Positions 9,181-17,493 of a DNA stretch of 64,000 nt are shown one piece after another. A program made the position numbers and the translations under genes. The stretch lies in assembly GCF_025562755.1 (NCBI RefSeq), contig NZ_CP103300.1, forward strand, positions 1,625,501-1,689,500, read 5' to 3'. This stretch comes from Endozoicomonas euniceicola. GTDB lineage: Bacteria > Pseudomonadota > Gammaproteobacteria > Pseudomonadales > Endozoicomonadaceae. Within the stretch, counting starts at the first letter, position 1; the number at the start of each line of letters is the position of its first letter. Under the pieces are notes generated by a model. That model had not been told where the DNA came from, did not search any database, and saw only the letters and a list, made by a program, of their open reading frames with translations.

Positions 9181-9191
9181 ACTTCAGACTC
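9181..9191. repeat. 11-bp target duplication, left copy (IS4)
   Basis: ACTTCAGACTC occurs directly outside both ends of the IS4-family element (also at 10816-10826). A length of 11 bp fits the 10-13 bp target duplications known for the IS4 family and shows a simple, unrearranged insertion. Confidence 0.9.
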
Positions 9192-9212
9192 CAATGGCAC
9201 TGACTTAAGCTC

Positions 9213-10715
9213 TCACCCCTTGTACTTATTGAGTTGACGAGCTTTAGCCCTAGAGTGCTGGAGCTTTTTAAATGCCTTTGGTCGCCTCTTTACAGCTCTT
9301 GGTTCTGATCGTCCCGGTCGGTCTCCAACTTTATGTTCTCCAATGATAACTATCATTTGAGCTTGAACCTGGTTGAGAGTGCAATTTGGACAGAATAACA
9401 GTAAAACCCGAGCCCCATTTAGCGTCTGTTTTGCTGCCTTGAAGCTCACATCCCTCGGAACTTGCTCTGTGGCTTTGGCCACTCGCGCCATTAATGCCCG
9501 TATCAAATTGTAAACCAGAAAATGAACATAAATTTCTTTACGCACCATCGCTGGAGTCTTACAGCGCAACATCTCCATATTCATAATTGTTTTGATGGAT
9601 CTGAAGTCCAACTCAATATTCCAGCGTTTGGTGTACAGTGCGCTAAGGGGCGCAGCATTCAATAACTTACCGGGCTGTTGGCTTTTGGCTATTAGCTGCT
9701 CATACAGCCAACCGCCAATCGCCAACCGCCAACCGCCAAAAGCCAACAGCGGTATATTATGTTCTGCTGCTTCCCTAATGTCAGAGCGTGGATATGCTTC
9801 TGCATCAATCAATGTGGTAACGATGATACGATTCTTCGTTTTAATGGCACGGATAATCAGGTGATCCGGTGTCCACTGATCGTAAAACTCTCTGCTCATC
9901 CAGGGTGGTTTTGGAGGACGCTCCAATCTGAATAAAGCATCTTTTTTTCCCAGTTTCATGAAGGATTTTCTGAAGTCGATTTTACGCGCACCATTTTTTT
10001 CAAAAACACCGTCAACACCTGCTATAAGCAAAAGTGCCAGGATGAAATACGTCTCGAAAATGGCATCGCCAAGCACAATGTCGTCAGCATTCAAGTTCGG
10101 GATCATTTGTATCATCAGAGATTGCTCTCCACTGCCTTTTCCCTCACAAGCTCCCATGGCTGTCTCAATGAGAGCTCCACTTCCCAGCGTGATAAAGGCA
10201 AGCATCCTGACAGTAGGGAACCCTACTTCTTTTTTTTGGGATTTTGACTGGGGATAGAGCTGTTGGTTTTCAGTCGTGTCAGGCATATTAGCAGTGGTTC
10301 CATCGGCAATAACAACCCGCCGACCGTGCCACAACCATGATTCCGGGCTTTCTTCATCCAGTCGTTTTCCTGAAATCTGAAACAATGACTTTACCTGATC
10401 TTCCGGCAACCGTTTACGTGCTTTGCAGTAGGCGTCATTCTTGGTTTTGTCGGACACTTCGTCATTTGCTGCTTGTTCAAGTGACTCCTGTACAAGAACC
10501 TTTCTGCAGGACTTGTCTTCATTGGACACCTGACGCATAAAAAGAGTAAGGGTTTTCAGGGCTGGATAATCTCTAACTCTGGAGGTCGATTTTTTCTCAA
10601 AGGCATTCAGGATCTCTGTGGAGAGTAGAGAAGCCAAGGCGTCTTCAGATGTTTGTGCAAACTGCTTCAGACATTGGTCAGCGAGTTTTAGATATTCTGG
10701 GCTAGACTTGTTCAT
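9213..10715 (-). CDS. IS4-family DDE transposase with in-frame 44-aa insertion
   Basis: This 500-residue transposase has the DDE triad: Asp138 (VVIADGTTANMPDT), Asp217 (IVLGDAIFE) and Glu368 in the Y-(2)-R-(3)-E signature YTKRWNIELDFR. Residues 314-357 are not part of the family fold. They are encoded by a 129-bp palindromic element plus a 3-bp target duplication. Removing them restores YPRSDISALYTKRWNIELD, which reads like an ordinary IS4 protein. The insertion lies just ahead of the catalytic glutamate motif, and whether the enzyme stays active is unknown. The frame is otherwise intact. Confidence 0.93.
   Translation of the reverse strand: MNKSSPEYLKLADQCLKQFAQTSEDALASLLSTEILNAFEKKSTSRVRDYPALKTLTLFMRQVSNEDKSCRKVLVQESLEQAANDEVSDKTKNDAYCKARKRLPEDQVKSLFQISGKRLDEESPESWLWHGRRVVIADGTTANMPDTTENQQLYPQSKSQKKEVGFPTVRMLAFITLGSGALIETAMGACEGKGSGEQSLMIQMIPNLNADDIVLGDAIFETYFILALLLIAGVDGVFEKNGARKIDFRKSFMKLGKKDALFRLERPPKPPWMSREFYDQWTPDHLIIRAIKTKNRIIVTTLIDAEAYPRSDIREAAEHNIPLLAFGGWRLAIGGWLYEQLIAKSQQPGKLLNAAPLSALYTKRWNIELDFRSIKTIMNMEMLRCKTPAMVRKEIYVHFLVYNLIRALMARVAKATEQVPRDVSFKAAKQTLNGARVLLLFCPNCTLNQVQAQMIVIIGEHKVGDRPGRSEPRAVKRRPKAFKKLQHSRAKARQLNKYKG
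9647..9775. mobile_element. Heptad-palindrome element, copy 1 (inside IS4 transposase)
   Basis: This 129-bp element begins GGGGCGCAGCATTC and ends GCTGCTTCCC. Its terminal 25 bases are imperfect inverted repeats (18 of 25 match). It is flanked by TAA at 9644-9646 and 9776-9778. The centre is a palindrome made of 7-bp units (TTTTGGC and TGTTGGC in one arm, CGCCAAC/CGCCAAA/AGCCAAC in the other). A second copy at 62697-62811 is flanked by TTA and differs in length by exactly two heptads. Confidence 0.88.
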
Positions 10716-10815
10716 GGCTTGCTCGAGGGCTCTGTTAACTTCATCTATTTATAGATGATTTGTTCTTGGGCAAGCCTTTCATGCCAAGGGATTAAGTCTT
10801 AAGTCAGTGCCATTG

Positions 10816-10826
10816 ACTTCAGACTC
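10816..10826. repeat. 11-bp target duplication, right copy (IS4)
   Basis: ACTTCAGACTC follows the right inverted repeat directly and matches 9181-9191. Confidence 0.9.
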
Positions 10827-10985
10827 TATTTCACTCAAATATGATCAAGTTCCTTAGAAGAAGGCGGTTCGTATTCAGAACCCGGGATCGTTACGTTACC
10901 CGTCCGAAAAGCTCCCCACACTTTGAAAATTAATTTTTCTGAGGATAAAAGTTATTTTTGCTGGTACTTGAACTAACTTAAGGTC

Positions 10986-11022
10986 TGGCTACTGGCTACT
11001 GGCTACTGGCTACTGGCTACTG
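10986..11022. repeat. Tandem heptad array (TGGCTAC)x5
   Basis: Five perfect copies of a 7-bp unit plus two bases sit 14-50 bp upstream of the ATG at 11036. They end just before the ribosome-binding site GAAGGA. A change in copy number would alter the spacing between any promoter and the ribosome-binding site. Confidence 0.95.
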
Positions 11023-11035
11023 AAGGAATGATTCA

Positions 11036-11920
11036 ATGAAGCTTATTTATACTCATATTTTTTTATCGTTACTGCTTATTTTGTGTGTCCCTTTGGTCAG
11101 GGCTGCCAACTATAAAAAAATTGTCATCGCAATAAATGGAACGCCATTATTAAATATTAATAAGGACCCTAACCCTCCGCCTGACACGACACGATTCCAA
11201 GTGAGTGCAATTCCACTTACATCCGGACGCTATCAATTGAACCCTCCAGAGCCACCAAACCAGTCAATATTACAGGCCTGGTTACCATCAATCTTTTCAC
11301 CACACCAGGTCATAGAACGAGCGCGATACTGGTTAGAGGCTATAAGTCACAGGGCTTGCGGAGTGATCGCTATCACTGATCCATTGTCAGGTCTGGTTAA
11401 CGCTCATCATCGATTACAAAGCAATGTCTTTGATGTCACCATCAATAACAATACCCCCTATCAGGGAACATTGAGCATGCCTTCACCCCCCCATGCAACT
11501 GCAACCATAGGACTTAACGACACTGGGGTAGCCGGGTGGGATCCTTATTTTAATGGCGCGTCTTCACCAGAAAACCTTCTTTTACGTTATTTTTTTCAGC
11601 GATTCTTCTTTTCAGAACTGCTTAGTTTTTTGCGTGATTTCCATCGTTCCAGCCCCGAAAACCCCCGAACGTTTTCGTTTGGCTGGAACAACCCTGTCGA
11701 GTCAAATCTCAATATCCAGGTCACAGGGTCGGAAGAGATTCTTACTGTGGATGCTCACGGGCGTGTTAATGAAGGCTCGTTAACTAACTCAATCCTTGAA
11801 AACCAAAATCTTCCCTTTGAACCTGCTTTGCTTAATCAGGCTGCTGACATGCTTTTCATGAGAAATCCCCATAATCAACGACTTCCTGCACCGGGAGAAG
11901 CTGGAGCAAGCAATAATTGA
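11036..11920 (+). CDS. Secreted hypothetical protein
   Basis: The 294-residue protein has a Sec signal peptide (MKLIYTHIFLSLLLILCVPLVRA, cleavage probably after VRA) and a good ribosome-binding site (GAAGGA, 10 bp before the ATG). The mature part is rich in Pro, Asn and Phe, with a single Cys and no membrane helix, so it should be periplasmic or released. I recognise no domain. The gene lies right behind a tandem heptad array, which may influence its expression. It is similar in style to the exported unknowns at 7928, 15372 and 61670, but I see no shared motif. Confidence 0.65.
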   Translation: MKLIYTHIFLSLLLILCVPLVRAANYKKIVIAINGTPLLNINKDPNPPPDTTRFQVSAIPLTSGRYQLNPPEPPNQSILQAWLPSIFSPHQVIERARYWLEAISHRACGVIAITDPLSGLVNAHHRLQSNVFDVTINNNTPYQGTLSMPSPPHATATIGLNDTGVAGWDPYFNGASSPENLLLRYFFQRFFFSELLSFLRDFHRSSPENPRTFSFGWNNPVESNLNIQVTGSEEILTVDAHGRVNEGSLTNSILENQNLPFEPALLNQAADMLFMRNPHNQRLPAPGEAGASNN

Positions 11921-12316
11921 ATCCTCATTTAGCAGGTTCCCGTCCAAAAACTAAACGAATCTACAGGCAGAAAGTTCAAGGGGCAAAAGTCGGAGCCCAG
12001 CTGCCTGTTTGCAGCTATTTAACCTGGTACAAAAGGACCTGTCATATTCACAATGAATGGGTGAAGCCTGAAGCACGACGTTGCTGCCACCACGAAAGCG
12101 ATAACAGCTATGAAGGTGAGAACAAGGTACATTGCGTGATCCTTGATACGCAGAGTTAATCATCATCTGTTGGTTCGAAGAGCCCGTGGAAATATCGTTC
12201 AGTGGCTTCGGGGGAAATTTTTTCAGCAGGTAAAGGGTAGCGTTTAATGAGCATTGAGCACTAAACTGGTTGTGTACATAAAACAGACATACTCGTATAA
12301 AAAAGGAACAGAACCT
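11921..12316. other. Intergenic region without convincing gene
   Basis: The stretch between the secreted protein and the reductase holds a small perfect hairpin at 11998-12015 (AGCTGC/GCAGCT). An 80-codon open frame on the plus strand has no usable start and a composition unlike the neighbours. I see nothing else here. Confidence 0.4.
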
Positions 12317-13054
12317 ATGCCCCGCCCTCTCTACCCGGTAACCCTGATCAATCGACACAAACTCAGTAACAACACCATTCAGCTGGACTTTCAGGTTGAA
12401 GGCGAGTTTGATTTTACTGCCGGGCAGTTTGTGCAGTTTATGATTGATCAGGATGGCAAGACACAGAAACGCAGCTACAGCATTGCTAACTCGCCAGAGT
12501 CTTTCCACAAAGAGGGACATCTTGAAATTGCTGTCAGTCTTGTCGAGGGGGGCATGGCGTCAAACCTGTTCAGTCAGGCTGACCTGGGTTTACAACTGCA
12601 AATGGCAGGTCCATTCGGTATTCTCACAGCCCCCGCAGAGCTTTCCGGGCAAATCGTACTAACCGGCACCGGAACCGGACTGTCACCTTACCGGGCGATG
12701 CTGCCAACCCTGACTTCAATGGCAGAGCGCGGAATACCCGTCACGGTCATTATGGGTGTAAGACACCGTACTGACCTGATCTATGAGCAGGCGTTCAGAC
12801 AGGCCGCAGAGCAACACTCAAACTTCAGTTATCAGGTCTGCATGAGCCGGGAAACGGAAGTCGATAGCAGCATCAATGAGTTCAGGGGTTATGTTCAACA
12901 GCGCTTTGAACACCTTAACCTCGATACCGACTCAGACCTTGTGTACCTGTGCGGTAACCCGAACATGATAGATGATGCCGCCAAAGTATTACTGGATATG
13001 GGCTTTGGTTCCAGACAGGTCAAACGGGAAAAATATGTTTATTCCGGTCACTGA
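12317..13054 (+). CDS. Ferredoxin-NADP(+) reductase-like flavoprotein
   Basis: The 245-residue protein has an FNR fold. The FAD-binding motif is RSYSIAN near residue 50, followed by GPFG and the NAD(P)-binding loop GTGTGLSPYR. Near the C-terminus are LCGNPNMIDD and the terminal EKYVYSGH. It should transfer electrons between NAD(P)H and a ferredoxin, flavodoxin or oxygenase partner in the cytoplasm. The start at 12317 is chosen because it follows AAAAGGA and matches the fold start. No iron-sulfur domain is fused and no oxygenase is nearby, so the partner is unknown. The gene converges with the dedA gene (1 bp between stops). Confidence 0.88.
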   Translation: MPRPLYPVTLINRHKLSNNTIQLDFQVEGEFDFTAGQFVQFMIDQDGKTQKRSYSIANSPESFHKEGHLEIAVSLVEGGMASNLFSQADLGLQLQMAGPFGILTAPAELSGQIVLTGTGTGLSPYRAMLPTLTSMAERGIPVTVIMGVRHRTDLIYEQAFRQAAEQHSNFSYQVCMSRETEVDSSINEFRGYVQQRFEHLNLDTDSDLVYLCGNPNMIDDAAKVLLDMGFGSRQVKREKYVYSGH

Positions 13055-13055
13055 G

Positions 13056-13679
13056 TCAGCGCCTTTCCCGCAACGTCTTTATGAACCAGATGATTATCAC
13101 AATCACCAGGCAGGCTGCGCCCATTGAATACCAGCCCCATTGCGGAATCTTTTTAATTTCATCCAACTCCACAGCAGCCCCGGCCAGAAACCCTGGCGTC
13201 AGATACACCACGGCCCAGGGAACAGACGACACAAGATTAGTAATATAAAACTGCCGGGGCGACATATTCAGCATACCGGCCACCACCGGAACCACAGGAC
13301 GAACAGGGCCAACAAACCGTCCGATAGCAATACTCATCACACCAAAACGCCGGATAAACTGTTCGCCTTTATCCAGCCATTCAGGGTGTTTATAAAATGG
13401 CCACCAGCCTCTGACCCGGTTGTGATAGTGATAACCAAGCTGATAGCTGACAGCATCACCCAGGGCTGCCCCCAGAAACGCCCACAGGTAAACGGGTACA
13501 ATATCCAGCAAGCCACTGCCTGCCAGGGCCCCCAGTGCAAAGAGAATGGCAACACCGGGCAGTATCAGCCCGACCACGACCAGTGTTTCCAGAAAAGCAG
13601 CAATGCCAATCACTGGCCCCAGCCAGAAATGGTGAACCAACAACCAGGCATGAATGCTGTCAAAGTAACTCAATTCCAT
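13056..13679 (-). CDS. DedA-family inner-membrane protein
   Basis: This DedA/SNARE-associated family protein of about 207 residues has several hydrophobic segments. Family signatures are the glycine-rich E-x-x-x-x-x-G-x-x-x-P region (FLETLVVVGLILPG) and the conserved F-(I)RRFG-x-x-x-I-x-x-G-R-F-x-G-P-x-R-P (FIRRFGVMSIAIGRFVGPVRP). DedA proteins are linked to lipid carrier recycling and envelope homeostasis. The start is set at MELSYFDS; a longer start at 13715 (MLPGTTNN) is possible. It is divergent from trmH. Confidence 0.9.
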   Translation of the reverse strand: MELSYFDSIHAWLLVHHFWLGPVIGIAAFLETLVVVGLILPGVAILFALGALAGSGLLDIVPVYLWAFLGAALGDAVSYQLGYHYHNRVRGWWPFYKHPEWLDKGEQFIRRFGVMSIAIGRFVGPVRPVVPVVAGMLNMSPRQFYITNLVSSVPWAVVYLTPGFLAGAAVELDEIKKIPQWGWYSMGAACLVIVIIIWFIKTLRERR

Positions 13680-13769
13680 AACCACCTGAATATTATTCGT
13701 CGTGCCGGGCAGCATAACGTTTGCCGCCCGCTTTTACCAAAGCTAAAATCGCTGAACATTTCACAGGCA

Positions 13770-14492
13770 ATGATCAAACCCATGACACCGGAGCGTTACC
13801 AAAAATTCCGTGCAGTACTGGATCGTCGTCAACCGGATTTAACGGTAATGACAGATCAGGTTCATAAAAACCATAATCTCTCTGCCATCATCAGAACCTG
13901 CGATGCCGTCGGTATCGCCGACCTGCATCTTACTCAGCCAAAAGAAGGTTACCGGGGCATCCGTCGTCGTTCCATGGGCAGTCACAAATATGTCAATGTG
14001 CATCACTATGACCGGGTTGAGGATACTGCGGCTCATCTGAAACAGCAGGGCTTTACGATTATTGCCGCCCATTTTTCCGAACAGGCGATTCCTTATCACG
14101 AGGTTGACTTTACCCAGCCCTGCGCCCTGATGCTGGGGGCAGAGAAACGGGGTATTTCCAGCGAAGCGGCCGCCCTGGCCGATCGGCATATTATTATTCC
14201 GATGCAGGGAATGGTGGCTTCCTATAATGTCTCTGTGGCGGCTGCGGTCATTCTGGTAGAAGCGCAACGCCAGCGGCTGATCAAGGGTATGTACGACAGA
14301 CCCAAACTGTCTGTGGATATTTACCAGAAAACCCTGTTTCAATGGGGTTATCCTGAACTGGCAAGGTATTGCGACGAACGTCGTTTATGTTATCCCGAAC
14401 TTAACGACACTGGACAATTAATTAACCCATCCCTCTGGTATGAAAAAGTTCGTGCCAGCCATGATTCACCAATTGATGAAAGAGGCCATTAA
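13770..14492 (+). CDS. trmH: tRNA (guanosine(18)-2'-O)-methyltransferase TrmH
   Basis: This SpoU-family enzyme uses S-adenosylmethionine to 2'-O-methylate G18 in the tRNA D-loop. The three SPOUT motifs are visible: NLSAIIRTCDAVG, LMLGAEKRGIS and IPMQGMVASYNVSVAAAVILVEAQRQR. The C-terminal extension is typical of gammaproteobacterial TrmH. Alignment with the family favours starting at the second ATG (13782, MTPERYQKF); the ATG at 13770 is four codons longer. An open frame extends far upstream, but it only runs antisense to dedA. The tesB gene starts 2 bp after the stop, so the two are probably co-transcribed. Confidence 0.95.
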   Translation: MIKPMTPERYQKFRAVLDRRQPDLTVMTDQVHKNHNLSAIIRTCDAVGIADLHLTQPKEGYRGIRRRSMGSHKYVNVHHYDRVEDTAAHLKQQGFTIIAAHFSEQAIPYHEVDFTQPCALMLGAEKRGISSEAAALADRHIIIPMQGMVASYNVSVAAAVILVEAQRQRLIKGMYDRPKLSVDIYQKTLFQWGYPELARYCDERRLCYPELNDTGQLINPSLWYEKVRASHDSPIDERGH

Positions 14493-14494
14493 GC

Positions 14495-15352
14495 ATGAGT
14501 AAAGTTCTGGACGAGCTCTTGGAGCTGCTCAAACTGGAAGCCATTGAAGAAAATATATTTCGTGGTCAGAGCCAGGACTACGGTCTGGGCAGAGTCTATG
14601 GCGGTCAGGTTATCGGGCAGGCATTGTCGGCAGCCCGGCAAACCGTTCCCCGGGAAAGGCATGTCCATTCCTTCCACAGCTATTTCCTGCGCGAAGGTGA
14701 CGTGAACCTGCCCATTGTTTACACCGTTGACTGTATTCGTGACGGCAAGAGCTTTACCACCCGCCGTGTGGTCGCTATTCAGAAAGGCAGGCCCATTTTC
14801 AACCTGTCCGCTTCTTTCCACATACAGGAAGAAGGTTTTGAACATCAGGATGATATGCCTGCCTGCCAGGAGCCTGAGAGCCTGATTTCCGACCAGGCCC
14901 TGAGAAACAAGATGAAGGATTTCCTGCCGCCCTCAGTACAGGAGGTGTTACAGGCAGAATCCCCCATAGATATTCGTCACGAAGAACCCTCCAACCCGTA
15001 TGTTCCGGAAAAATGCCCGCCACTGACAAAAGTCTGGTTTAAAGCCGCTGGAGCCCTTCCAGATGTTTCGGGAGTTCATAAATACCTGCTGGCCTTTGCC
15101 TCGGACATGCAATTTTTGCCCACTGCGCTATTTCCCCATGGAGTACGCTTCCTGCAGCCTAATCTGCAGGTGGCCAGTCTTGACCATGCCATGTGGTTCC
15201 ACCGCCCCTTTCGCATGGACGAATGGTTGCTCTACTCCATCGACAGCCCCACAGCCAGCGGTGCCAGAGGGCTGGTAAGGGGGCAGATATTCGATCAGCG
15301 GGGTCGCCTGGTGGCTTCGACCATGCAGGAAGGGCTTATTCGCCAAAGGTAG
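14495..15352 (+). CDS. tesB: Acyl-CoA thioesterase II (TesB)
   Basis: This 285-residue double hot-dog thioesterase hydrolyses medium- and long-chain acyl-CoA in the cytoplasm. Family landmarks are FRGQSQDYGLGRVYGGQVIGQAL near the N-terminus, HSFHSYFLREGD, the catalytic Asp in SLDHAMWFHRPFR and the Gln in ASTMQEGLIR. The length is standard. It starts 2 bp after trmH, which implies a shared transcript. Confidence 0.95.
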   Translation: MSKVLDELLELLKLEAIEENIFRGQSQDYGLGRVYGGQVIGQALSAARQTVPRERHVHSFHSYFLREGDVNLPIVYTVDCIRDGKSFTTRRVVAIQKGRPIFNLSASFHIQEEGFEHQDDMPACQEPESLISDQALRNKMKDFLPPSVQEVLQAESPIDIRHEEPSNPYVPEKCPPLTKVWFKAAGALPDVSGVHKYLLAFASDMQFLPTALFPHGVRFLQPNLQVASLDHAMWFHRPFRMDEWLLYSIDSPTASGARGLVRGQIFDQRGRLVASTMQEGLIRQR

Positions 15353-15371
15353 CAAAACCGCAGTATTTAAA

Positions 15372-16358
15372 ATGGCAAGTACAATCAGGTCCGGTTTATT
15401 TTTTATCCAGTTTCTTTTTCTGGGAGCTTTTTGTACTCTGCTTTCACAGTCCGCGGACGCCTACCTGATCAGGATTGGTGAGCGCTGGATTCTTAAAGCC
15501 AATTCTGGCAAAGGCATCATAGAGATTCATGAACTCATTCAAACCTCAACAGTACATCAGATCATTCAAATAGAGCCCCTTCAGGAATCAGACTTCAAAA
15601 CTTCCGGGGCGAACGGGTTAATTTTCACCCCTTCGTATAACAACAACACTATCGTACTCTCATCAAATTCACATAATGTCCTGCTTGAGATTGTAGATAA
15701 CGGTACGGAACCAAATGCTCAGGGTTTCGGCTTTGGAGACTTGCTCGCACATATGTTAGAAAATGATGTACCAACGGTTTTGACAACATACTTAACAGAA
15801 GGTCAACATCATTTCCCTGAGTTCAATATATCTAATGCACTGTCTGACAGGGAATTTGGGATTGCCTATTCCGGTGTGATTACCCAGAAATCAAGAACTG
15901 TAGTCAGAGTAGCAGGCTACCCGCCTGTTATAGGAAGGTATTACCAGGACTCAGACGAGAGGCCGGTGAGAATGATTTATCAAATGCAAGCAGACAGTAC
16001 CACCCTGCAATATCGTGCCTATTTTGCACCGCCTGACCTTTTTAACGACAGAAGACTCCACAGCGTGGACAATTATGTTCAGATAAGAATCACCTACTTA
16101 ACCGAAGAGCAAGCAATAGCTTTGTTTGAAAATCGGGCACATTCAAAGGACAAGACAAATCTCCTGAAGTCTTTCAAAAATCTCTTTACCAAATCTGCAA
16201 CAGATAATGTTCTGCAAAACAATCCTCCAGATCATGATGAGCCGGTTGCTCCATTTTCCGGGTATACGGCTAAAAGCTACCTGAAAGCAATCACGGAGTC
16301 TTACTTCAAGCTCTGTTTTTTGCTGACGCTGACCAGCAAGAAAGCTGCTGTACAATGA
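15372..16358 (+). CDS. Secreted hypothetical protein
   Basis: The 328-residue protein has an N-terminal signal peptide (hydrophobic residues 7-24, cleavage probably after SADA). The rest is soluble and mixed alpha/beta in character, without cysteine pairs or known motifs. A modest hydrophobic stretch near the C-terminus (FKLCFLLTLTS) could be a weak membrane contact. It begins 19 bp after tesB, but its content does not suggest a shared function. I do not recognise a family. Confidence 0.65.
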   Translation: MASTIRSGLFFIQFLFLGAFCTLLSQSADAYLIRIGERWILKANSGKGIIEIHELIQTSTVHQIIQIEPLQESDFKTSGANGLIFTPSYNNNTIVLSSNSHNVLLEIVDNGTEPNAQGFGFGDLLAHMLENDVPTVLTTYLTEGQHHFPEFNISNALSDREFGIAYSGVITQKSRTVVRVAGYPPVIGRYYQDSDERPVRMIYQMQADSTTLQYRAYFAPPDLFNDRRLHSVDNYVQIRITYLTEEQAIALFENRAHSKDKTNLLKSFKNLFTKSATDNVLQNNPPDHDEPVAPFSGYTAKSYLKAITESYFKLCFLLTLTSKKAAVQ

Positions 16359-16425
16359 ATAATCGGAGGATTTAACGTAACATCATGCGCTAAAAGAAGT
16401 GTTGCCCACTTACTAAGGACTTTTG

Positions 16426-17481
16426 ATGAAACGGCTATTTTCTTATTTATTGTTACTTCTTACGACTACGGCCTATAGTGCAGACAGTGCCGTTTTTTTA
16501 CAGTATCACCATGTCAGTGAACATACGCCAAGATCCACCAGCGTAACGCCAGACCAACTGCAGCAACACCTGGATTACCTGGACGACAATGGTTTTTCGG
16601 TAAAAAGTATTGTTGATGTTGTTGACTCTATTCGTGACGGCAAGCCATTGCCGGATAAGACGATTGTTATTACTTTTGACGACGCCTTTAAAGATATCTA
16701 TGAAAATGCCTTTCCATTGCTCAAAGAGAAAGGTTATCCATTCACCATTTTTGTAGCGATTGGGCCTGTTGATAAAAATTACCATCAATATCTGAGCTGG
16801 GAGCAACTGCGGGAAATGGGACAGCGTGGTGCCACTATTGCCAACCACTCCATCACCCACTCTCATATGGTGGTCAAGCATCCCGGCGAAACCCAGCAGC
16901 AGTGGGTAAACCGTAACCGTGACGAAATACAGAAAACCGAAGCCCGCATCAAACAACAAACCGGTCAAAGCGTCAAACTGTTTGCCTGGCCTTTTGGAGA
17001 AGCTAACCCTGAACTGAGACAGCTGCTTGTCAGCATGGGCTATGTTGGTTTCGGCCAACAGTCTGGTGTCGTTGGCTCGCTTTCCGACTTTACCTTGCTG
17101 CCCCGTTACCCAATGGCTGCGGACTATGCAGAAATGCGTGGTTTCAGAACCAAGGTCAACAGTCTGCCATTACCGATAGCCAAACAGCGACCTGACTCAG
17201 CCATGGTCAGAGACGATAACCTGAAACCATCGCTGACTCTGGAACTGGCAGAAGGTGATTTTCAGAAAAATCAGCTGAAGTGTTACGCCTCCAATGCCGG
17301 AGAGGTTCCCGTAAAATGGCTTGATGATAAGAAGACCCGTTTCTCAACAGTAACGCCCAACAACCTGCCTGTTGGCAGAAGTCGCTATAATTGCACCGCA
17401 CCGTCTATGGATGGCAGACATTACTACTGGTACTCTCATCAGTGGTTGCGCCTGAACAAAGATGGCACTGCGATCGATTAA
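16426..17481 (+). CDS. Exported polysaccharide deacetylase (NodB fold)
   Basis: This carbohydrate esterase family 4-like enzyme has a signal peptide (MKRLFSYLLLLLTTTAYS). The metal site is visible: the TFDDAF motif supplies the catalytic base and metal Asp, and NHSITHSH supplies the two histidines. FAWPFGE follows as motif 3. It should deacetylate N-acetylated polysaccharide in the periplasm or at the surface. The C-terminal ~90 residues form an extra domain of unknown type ending YWYSHQWLRLN. The ATG at 16426 has AAGGA seven bases upstream. A c-type cytochrome gene follows in the same frame 12 bp after the stop. Confidence 0.9.
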   Translation: MKRLFSYLLLLLTTTAYSADSAVFLQYHHVSEHTPRSTSVTPDQLQQHLDYLDDNGFSVKSIVDVVDSIRDGKPLPDKTIVITFDDAFKDIYENAFPLLKEKGYPFTIFVAIGPVDKNYHQYLSWEQLREMGQRGATIANHSITHSHMVVKHPGETQQQWVNRNRDEIQKTEARIKQQTGQSVKLFAWPFGEANPELRQLLVSMGYVGFGQQSGVVGSLSDFTLLPRYPMAADYAEMRGFRTKVNSLPLPIAKQRPDSAMVRDDNLKPSLTLELAEGDFQKNQLKCYASNAGEVPVKWLDDKKTRFSTVTPNNLPVGRSRYNCTAPSMDGRHYYWYSHQWLRLNKDGTAID

Positions 17482-17493
17482 GGGGGCGGCACT

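Larger units (their letters stand above)
9192..10815 (-). mobile_element. Complete IS4-family insertion sequence
   Basis: The element is 1624 bp with perfect 18-bp terminal inverted repeats (CAATGGCACTGACTTAAG at 9192-9209 and its complement at 10798-10815), flanked by an 11-bp direct repeat. It carries one transposase gene on the minus strand. It sits in an intergenic region, so no gene appears interrupted. A 129-bp secondary element lies within the transposase gene at 9647-9775. Confidence 0.93.

Noticed and set aside
9674..9770. Repetitive heptads considered as a CRISPR-like array
   Set aside because: Units are 7 bp without unique spacers and form a palindrome within an element. There are no cas genes in the window.
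11917..12159. 80-codon frame after the secreted-protein gene
   Set aside because: It has no proper start codon or ribosome-binding site, and its composition (Arg, His, Cys rich) is unlike the neighbouring genes.
13140..13769. Long open frame running into trmH from upstream
   Set aside because: It is antisense to the dedA gene, which has clear family motifs. The TrmH fold begins at 13770-13782.
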